From assembly GCA_026982915.1 (NCBI GenBank), contig JALWQU010000131.1:6066-16597 (forward strand): a DNA stretch of 10,532 nt, read 5' to 3'. The DNA comes from Candidatus Altimarinota bacterium (GTDB taxonomy: Bacteria; Patescibacteriota; Gracilibacteria; UBA4473). The translations under genes were made by a program, and so were the position numbers. Numbering within the stretch: the stretch's first letter is position 1; each line of letters opens with the position of its first letter. This document shows positions 6,527-10,532 of the stretch, one piece after another. A model generated the notes under the pieces. The model saw nothing but the letters and a program-made list of their open reading frames with translations, had not been told where the DNA came from and searched no databases.

Positions 6527-7402
6527 ATGTCATTTGTTTTTGGGATCATTTTGAGTTTTAATATTATGGGGCATGAACCGGTACTACATCATGCCGCCTA
6601 TAGTCAAAATAATTATAATTTCCGGCTAAAAGTGTCAAAAGGTGCTAAACCGTATGAAAGGAATCAATCAAAATATCGTCTCCGTAAGGTAAAAAAATAC
6701 TATAGTCGAAGACAGGTCTCAAGTTGGAACGGACATTTTTCAGCTGAAAATTTCAAAACCAATAGTGACCAAAAGAAACTAATACAACTAAAAAAAACCC
6801 TTAATCAAGTTATGGATTCTTTGCCCGAGGAACATGTACGGCAATTGTCCGACTTGGAGATTAAAAATGAAAGTCATGTTTCTCGTGGTATGGCGAATGA
6901 TCATAAAATGCTGATTCACACAGGCACTATTAATTCAAATAAAGAACTGGCGGCTATTTTTATCCATGAAATGGGGCATGTCTTTGATCTTGGGATTGAA
7001 AAAGGGACACCTTCATCAGGGAATTCGGTGTTTCGTGATGGTAAAAAGTTTATCTACAAAGATGATCCGAGCTTAGATTTTTATCGTTTATCATGGGTTA
7101 ATACCGAAACTAAAAAGGTGGATGTAAATCGCGATGATTTTGTTTCGGGTTATGCTATGGCTGACCCGTTTGAGGATTTCGCGGAACACTATATATTTTA
7201 TCGACTTCACGGGGAAAAGTTTAGATTGTTAGCTGAAAAATCGGTGATACTTCAGCAAAAATATAATTTTATGCGTTATCGTGTTTTTAATGGACGATCA
7301 TTTCAGAATTCACAAAGCCTTTCATCCTTTGATGACAGTGTTGTTTGGGATGCGACACTGTTGGATTATGATATTCGAAAAGATTTGCTCTCAAAAAATT
7401 AA
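6527..7402 (+). CDS. Putative zinc metallopeptidase (HEMGH, ATLF/PPEP-like)
   Basis: The 291-residue protein contains HEMGH at 147-151, the zinc-binding HExxH motif of zincins, in the context AAIFIHEMGHVFDLG. About 65 residues later comes DPFEDFAEHYIFY (213-225), where Glu216 or Glu220 could be the third zinc ligand. This arrangement, a HExxH helix then an 'EDFAE' helix before an aromatic stretch, recalls the anthrax-lethal-factor-like / Pro-Pro endopeptidase fold; that assignment is by pattern only. The N-terminus has a short hydrophobic stretch (3-14) that could be a weak signal peptide, then a strongly basic region (about 34-62). The ATG at 6527 has no Shine-Dalgarno; upstream in frame the only candidates are ATT/ATA codons before a TAG at about 6478. 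A membrane protein gene follows after 33 bp. The substrate is unknown. Confidence 0.65.
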   Translation: MSFVFGIILSFNIMGHEPVLHHAAYSQNNYNFRLKVSKGAKPYERNQSKYRLRKVKKYYSRRQVSSWNGHFSAENFKTNSDQKKLIQLKKTLNQVMDSLPEEHVRQLSDLEIKNESHVSRGMANDHKMLIHTGTINSNKELAAIFIHEMGHVFDLGIEKGTPSSGNSVFRDGKKFIYKDDPSLDFYRLSWVNTETKKVDVNRDDFVSGYAMADPFEDFAEHYIFYRLHGEKFRLLAEKSVILQQKYNFMRYRVFNGRSFQNSQSLSSFDDSVVWDATLLDYDIRKDLLSKN

Positions 7403-7404
7403 GC

Positions 7405-7425
7405 GGTAATATTGTGGTAATATTG
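7405..7425 (+). repeat. Short direct repeat, ggtaatattg twice
   Basis: The 10-base word occurs at 7405-7414 and 7416-7425, one base apart, just after the metallopeptidase stop and before the next start codon. It may be a chance slippage product or a small regulatory site in the leader of the membrane-protein gene. Confidence 0.5.
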
Positions 7426-7435
7426 AACCAATTGC

Positions 7436-8365
7436 ATGAAGTATGCTGAAATTATCCATAATTCGTGGGAGCTAACGACGGGAAATCCGAAACTAAAATG
7501 GCTTGTTTTTGTGCCTAGCTTTGTAGCGGTCTTGGTTTTTGTACTGGAGATTTGTTGGCAGCTTTATGTTTATTTAGAAGAATTTGGAGCGATTGATTCC
7601 ATGATCAATTTTACAGAAATTAAGGGGATTTTCCATTTTCTTTCAGAGCATAATCTACTACTACTCGCTATTTTTGCCGTTATTTTTATTTTATTTTTTG
7701 CCTTTATTGTGCCTAGCTGGGTGATTGCTTCCTTGGTATTGAGTGTTAAGCAAAAAATAGAAGCCCCAGAAAAGTACTGTTCGGTTCGTCTAAAAATGAT
7801 TGAAGCTTTTGGCTATTTCTTTCGCTTGTTTGAGCTACACGCGGTTTTAGGAATATTTTCTGTCTGGTCTTTTGCGTTATTTATGGCGACTTTCTTTCGC
7901 TATTTTCATGATTCCTTTTTTCAGGTTCTTTGGCCCGCCTTATTGATATACTTTTTCTTTACGATCGTGGTGACGGTTTTTACTAGTTTTGCGGCTTATT
8001 TCCTAATATGTGAAAATCATGATGTTACCACGTCTATAAAAAAGAGTTTTGGGCTGGTGATGCTAAACTTTGGACGCACTTTATCGATTATACTGTTGAT
8101 GTTTCTGGTAAACTTTCGAGTGATTCTGAATGTTATTCTGATTTTACTGGTGCCTATTGGTCTTTTCGCGGCTTTTAGTTATTTTTCAAACTCGTTTATA
8201 CTGGTTTTAGCGGTTATTTTAGGGGTTTTCCTTTTAGCCTTTACGGCGTATCTTACGGCTATTTTAGAAGTTTTTTCTACGGCGGTTTGGACCGAAAGTT
8301 TTTTGCAAATGCGTAAGGATCAAGAAGCTTTAATCGCGGTCGCTATTCCCGAAAAAAATATTTAA
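7436..8365 (+). CDS. Six-helix integral membrane protein, unknown function
   Basis: This 309-residue, very hydrophobic protein has about six membrane segments, at roughly 22-47, 74-103, 133-155, 163-192, 215-245 and 254-282. Short polar N- and C-termini and polar loops rich in Lys/Arg lie between them (PEKYCSVRLKMIEAFGY; ENHDVTTSIKKSFGLV). The shape, with a 'TTSIKKSFGLV' loop and a C-terminal 'TAVWTESFLQM' segment, resembles broad families of DUF4013-like or glycerophosphodiesterase-membrane-domain proteins. I do not recognise it firmly. It lies 33 bp after the metallopeptidase gene and 25 bp before the POR gamma gene, so co-transcription is likely. There is no Shine-Dalgarno. Confidence 0.75.
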   Translation: MKYAEIIHNSWELTTGNPKLKWLVFVPSFVAVLVFVLEICWQLYVYLEEFGAIDSMINFTEIKGIFHFLSEHNLLLLAIFAVIFILFFAFIVPSWVIASLVLSVKQKIEAPEKYCSVRLKMIEAFGYFFRLFELHAVLGIFSVWSFALFMATFFRYFHDSFFQVLWPALLIYFFFTIVVTVFTSFAAYFLICENHDVTTSIKKSFGLVMLNFGRTLSIILLMFLVNFRVILNVILILLVPIGLFAAFSYFSNSFILVLAVILGVFLLAFTAYLTAILEVFSTAVWTESFLQMRKDQEALIAVAIPEKNI

Positions 8366-8390
8366 TCCTACTTTTTCAATTACTATTTTC

Positions 8391-8981
8391 ATGAAACAAA
8401 AAGAACTTTATGTCCGATGGCATTCTCGAGCGGGACAAGGGGCGGTTACGGCGGCTAATTTTTTTGTCGAAGCGTTGCATAAAATGGGTTATCATAGTCT
8501 TGGATTTCCCGATTATGGGGCGGAGAAACGAGGTGCTCCAGTAGTAGTTTACAATTGTATTTCTATCGAGGATAAATTATTGGATGATCCGGCCCATTTA
8601 CGCCATCTTGATCTTGTAGTGTTGCTTGATCCAACGCTAGTAGGCGCTGAAATTGATTATGAAGATGTTCTTGAAGGATTAAAGGATGAGGCTCTTTTGG
8701 TTATTAATACGAGTAAAAAAGATAGTTCGGCTTTTAATGAAAAATTTAAGGGGCAAATTTATCATCTTCCCGCCACACGGATAGCGTTGGATACGGTGGG
8801 GCGAAATGTTCCAAATGTAGCTATGGTTGGAGGGCTGACCAATATTTTAGACCTTGATAAAGCAAAAATGAAAATTATTTTAGAAACGAGTCTTTCAGCT
8901 GTATTTAATCCCAAAATTGTTGAAAAAAATATGATTGGGTTTGAAAAAGGGTTTAATGAAATCCAATTAATAGAAGGCTAA
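8391..8981 (+). CDS. Pyruvate/2-oxoacid:ferredoxin oxidoreductase gamma subunit
   Basis: The 196-residue protein matches the gamma subunit of pyruvate or 2-oxoacid:ferredoxin oxidoreductases (POR family, PF01558). These complexes oxidise a 2-oxoacid to acyl-CoA and CO2 and reduce ferredoxin. Typical motifs are RAGQGAVTAA (13-22) and PDYGAEKRGAPVVVYN (40-55), with NVPNVAMVGG near 140. The length is normal for a free-standing gamma subunit. No alpha, beta or delta (ferredoxin) subunit is encoded in this window, so partners must lie elsewhere, or the gamma domain works in another complex. The glutaredoxin gene follows after one base. There is no Shine-Dalgarno; the leader is pyrimidine-rich. Substrate specificity cannot be read from this subunit. 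Confidence 0.88.
   Translation: MKQKELYVRWHSRAGQGAVTAANFFVEALHKMGYHSLGFPDYGAEKRGAPVVVYNCISIEDKLLDDPAHLRHLDLVVLLDPTLVGAEIDYEDVLEGLKDEALLVINTSKKDSSAFNEKFKGQIYHLPATRIALDTVGRNVPNVAMVGGLTNILDLDKAKMKIILETSLSAVFNPKIVEKNMIGFEKGFNEIQLIEG
8972..8977 (+). promoter_or_regulatory. Shine-Dalgarno-like site for grxB
   Basis: AGAAGG lies five bases before the ATG at 8983, overlapping the end of the POR gamma gene. It supports the chosen start and tight translational coupling. It stands out because most genes in this window lack such a site. Confidence 0.55.
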
Positions 8982-8982
8982 C

Positions 8983-9639
8983 ATGATTCTCTATCACTAT
9001 CCACATTGTCCATTTTGTCAGCGAGTACGACTTTTTTTGGCGTTTAAGGGGATTGCTTATAAATCAGTACCTTTGAGTTATGATGATGAAGAAACACCTA
9101 AAAAATTAGGATTTCCCAAAATGTTACCGATTATGGATTTTGGGGATGGGAAAATTATGAATGAGAGCCTCGATATTTTGAGAGAAATTGAGCAACGACA
9201 GCCATTTCCTATAGGATTTATAGGGCCGGTTGAAGGGAAACTGCAGTGGGCTTCTATGGCGGCGGTAAATATTCCTGATTATTTCAGTTTATTGTTGCCC
9301 TGGTATCTCTACCACTATCAATCAGAGTTTAAAAAATTCCCCAAAGGAGCGGATTATTTCAAAACTTCAAAAGAGAGATCAAAGGGGCGATCTTTCACGC
9401 AGCTTAAAGCCCAAAGAGTCGAAATTTTTAATACTGCGGTTCTTCCGCATTTGGAGCCTATAATTGATTTGGTTGAAGACGCCTATTTTATCATGGGCCC
9501 AACTTTTTCTGTAGCGGATTGTGTCTTGGCGGCGGATTTGTCAGGGCTACGGATTGTACCCGATATAGCATTGCCAGTAGAGATCAAACACTATATTGAG
9601 CGAGTAGAACAACATTGTCGGTTAAGGCTTTTGGAGTGA
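8983..9639 (+). CDS. grxB: Glutaredoxin 2-like protein (GrxB family)
   Basis: The 218-residue protein has an N-terminal thioredoxin/GST-like domain (about 1-75) with the dithiol active site C9-P-F-C12, and an all-helical C-terminal domain (about 85-215). This is the architecture and length of E. coli Grx2 (about 215 residues, CPYC). Further family signs are the MLPIMDFGDGKIMNESLDILREIE segment (41-64), which holds the cis-proline and the SLDI glutathione-site region. The expected role is thiol-disulfide exchange with glutathione or another low-molecular thiol. It is one base downstream of the POR gamma gene, hinting at redox maintenance of that enzyme; this is inference. GrxB is best known from Proteobacteria, so transfer is possible. 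A terminator follows about 75 bp downstream. Confidence 0.88.
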   Translation: MILYHYPHCPFCQRVRLFLAFKGIAYKSVPLSYDDEETPKKLGFPKMLPIMDFGDGKIMNESLDILREIEQRQPFPIGFIGPVEGKLQWASMAAVNIPDYFSLLLPWYLYHYQSEFKKFPKGADYFKTSKERSKGRSFTQLKAQRVEIFNTAVLPHLEPIIDLVEDAYFIMGPTFSVADCVLAADLSGLRIVPDIALPVEIKHYIERVEQHCRLRLLE

Positions 9640-9707
9640 GGGGGGAACTATAAATTAGATTGTAGTGAGAAGTGTTTTTTTTAGGTATTCGCCTATTTTC
9701 TCATTAT

Positions 9708-9746
9708 AAAAAAAGTCAGAACTCATTAGATGAGTGCTGACTTTTT
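9708..9746. terminator. Bidirectional hairpin terminator
   Basis: GTCAG-AA-CTCAT (9715-9726) pairs with ATGAG-TG-CTGAC (9730-9741) around a three-base loop, giving 11 pairs with one A-G mismatch. Seven A residues (9708-9714) precede it and five T residues (9742-9746) follow. It ends the plus-strand operon closing with grxB and, read the other way, lies just downstream of the tRNA-Gly gene. Confidence 0.85.
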
Positions 9747-9747
9747 C

Positions 9748-9823
9748 TGGAGCGCGTGGCGGGAATCGAACCCGCATCCGCGGCTTGGAAGGCCGAAATA
9801 ATAAGCCATTATACTACACGCGC
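9748..9823 (-). tRNA. tRNA-Gly (anticodon UCC)
   Basis: On the minus strand the acceptor stem GCGCGTG (9823-9817) pairs with CACGCGC, followed by discriminator T and an encoded CCA (9750-9748). The anticodon arm is CGGC-CTTCCAA-GCCG, giving anticodon TCC (glycine, GGA/GGG codons). The T arm is GCGGG-TTCGATT-CCCGC. The D arm is AT-rich and weakly paired (GTAT...ATTAT), though the loop has the usual AATGG. The total is 76 bases including CCA. The anticodon is not UCA, in keeping with TGA being a stop here. Confidence 0.95.
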
Positions 9824-9855
9824 GTCTCCATATAAAGAACCGAAAGAGCCAAATC

Positions 9856-9883
9856 ATTTTATAAAAGAAAAAACTAGCGTCAA
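9856..9883 (-). promoter_or_regulatory. Candidate promoter for tRNA-Gly
   Basis: Read on the minus strand, TTGACG (9883-9878) and TAAAAT (9861-9856) are separated by 16 bp; TATAAA overlapping the -10 is an alternative. Initiation would fall about 25-30 bases before the mature tRNA 5' end at 9823, leaving a short leader to be trimmed. Confidence 0.5.
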
Positions 9884-9955
9884 ATTTTTTCATCTTATTT
9901 TTTGGTAGGGTGGTAATGATTGCTTTTTTGGGCGGGTTTGTATATGTTCAGCATA

Positions 9956-10525
9956 ATGAAAAAATCTTGTCCTGTTGTCGCGATTATTGGTCGTCCTAAT
10001 GTAGGGAAATCTACTCTTTTCAACGCCTTTCTAGGAGAACGGCGATCCATAGTTTCTGAAATTGCGGGGACGACCCGTGACAGTCTCATGGAACAGATTA
10101 CCGATTTGGGGAAAATTCCTTTTTGGTTGGTGGATACAGCCGGACTTTCTGATTTTGGGAATAATACCCTTGAAAATGAAATTCAAACACAGGTGGAAGT
10201 ATCTATGGAAAATGCTGATTTGATCCTCTGGGTTGTTGATGGAAATCAAGCACTAACACAAGACGATTACCAAATCGCTGAAAAACTACGAAAAGGGGAA
10301 ACACCTATTCTCTTTCTCGCGAATAAAATAGATGATGGAAATGCGGACAAAACCTATGAATTATCCGAGCTTGGATTTGGGTTACCCGAAACAATTTCGG
10401 CCAAGAATAATTTTGGGTTCTGGGAATTTACCGAAAAACTACAAACAACCTTGGCGGATCTAGGCTTTACGGCGGATAGTCTTGATAAAACCGATGATGT
10501 TTCATGGATAATAAATCGCTGTTAA
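9956..10525 (+). CDS. der: Ribosome-assembly GTPase Der (EngA), first G domain only
   Basis: Der is a GTPase with two tandem G domains and a KH-like C-terminus that acts in 50S ribosome assembly. This protein has a complete first G domain: P-loop GRPNVGKST, switch Thr in AGTTRD, DTAG, and NKID, followed by the Der-typical LGFGLPETISAKNNFG segment. The usual short linker follows (ADSLDKTDDVS), then the frame stops at TAA at 10523-10525, just where the second G domain should begin (normal length about 440 residues or more). In a different frame, an ATG at 10504 reads DNKSLLNF, which resembles the missing GKSSLLN P-loop. A frameshift, an assembly error at the edge, or a new overlapping gene could explain this. 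I chose ATG 9956 because the G domain starts a few residues later; ATG 9944 and TTG 9920 are alternatives. Confidence 0.85.
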   Translation: MKKSCPVVAIIGRPNVGKSTLFNAFLGERRSIVSEIAGTTRDSLMEQITDLGKIPFWLVDTAGLSDFGNNTLENEIQTQVEVSMENADLILWVVDGNQALTQDDYQIAEKLRKGETPILFLANKIDDGNADKTYELSELGFGLPETISAKNNFGFWEFTEKLQTTLADLGFTADSLDKTDDVSWIINRC

Positions 10526-10532
10526 ACTTTGT

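Noticed and set aside
9664..9706. A second terminator after grxB (tgagaa ... ttctca with an inner tagg/ccta stem)
   Set aside because: The stem is short, the loop is long with T-runs inside it, and the much stronger hairpin at 9715-9741 follows.
9920..9955. TTG at 9920 or ATG at 9944 as the Der start
   Set aside because: They would add 4-12 residues not typical of Der. The G domain begins just after the ATG at 9956. ATG 9944 cannot be fully excluded.
9895..10089. Minus-strand open frame overlapping the start of der
   Set aside because: It lies opposite a conserved G domain and has no recognisable protein features.
1..10532. UGA recoded as glycine, as in Gracilibacteria/Absconditabacteria
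   Set aside because: All long genes lack in-frame TGA and three end on it. Reading through the tatD TGA would run into the opposing gene.

Overview
The window is an AT-rich bacterial chromosome segment, judged by eye at roughly 40% GC. Genes are dense, intergenic gaps are short, and most start codons have no Shine-Dalgarno sequence. TGA is used as an ordinary stop (ends of purL, tatD and grxB) and no long gene contains an in-frame TGA, so a UGA=Gly code is unlikely. The small-genome style, the archaeal-type triosephosphate isomerase, the half-length PurL and the lone POR gamma subunit suggest a Patescibacteria/CPR-like lineage with the standard code (Peregrinibacteria-like). This is inference; no marker here fixes the taxonomy.

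Layout. (1) 1-2625, plus strand: a 5'-truncated von Willebrand factor A protein with an N-terminal array of ~17-residue repeats, then a PurL that stops after its first catalytic half. (2) 2614-2800: a 187-bp segment bounded by an 18-bp perfect inverted repeat. It holds a candidate promoter and several TTATCA/TGATAA hexamers. (3) 2811-4361, plus strand: archaeal-type TIM and a TatD-family hydrolase, probably one operon. (4) 6363-4384, minus strand: dprA, a small secreted or anchored protein with a cysteine-less Ada-like C-terminus, and a four-helix YvlD/phage-holin-4 family membrane protein, probably one operon. (5) 6527-9639, plus strand: a HEMGH metallopeptidase candidate, a six-helix membrane protein, a POR gamma subunit and a glutaredoxin-2-like protein, closed by a strong bidirectional hairpin terminator. 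(6) tRNA-Gly(UCC) on the minus strand with its own promoter. (7) der on the plus strand at the right edge, which stops where its second GTPase domain should begin.

The genes span purine synthesis, glycolysis, DNA uptake/recombination, redox/pyruvate metabolism and ribosome assembly. They do not form one pathway. No CRISPR array, transposase, rRNA or integrase was seen. The most unusual items are the inverted-repeat segment at the end of the half-length purL, two internally duplicated proteins (PurL, Der) each present as one half, the repeat-bearing vWA protein, and the POR gamma subunit paired with a glutaredoxin.
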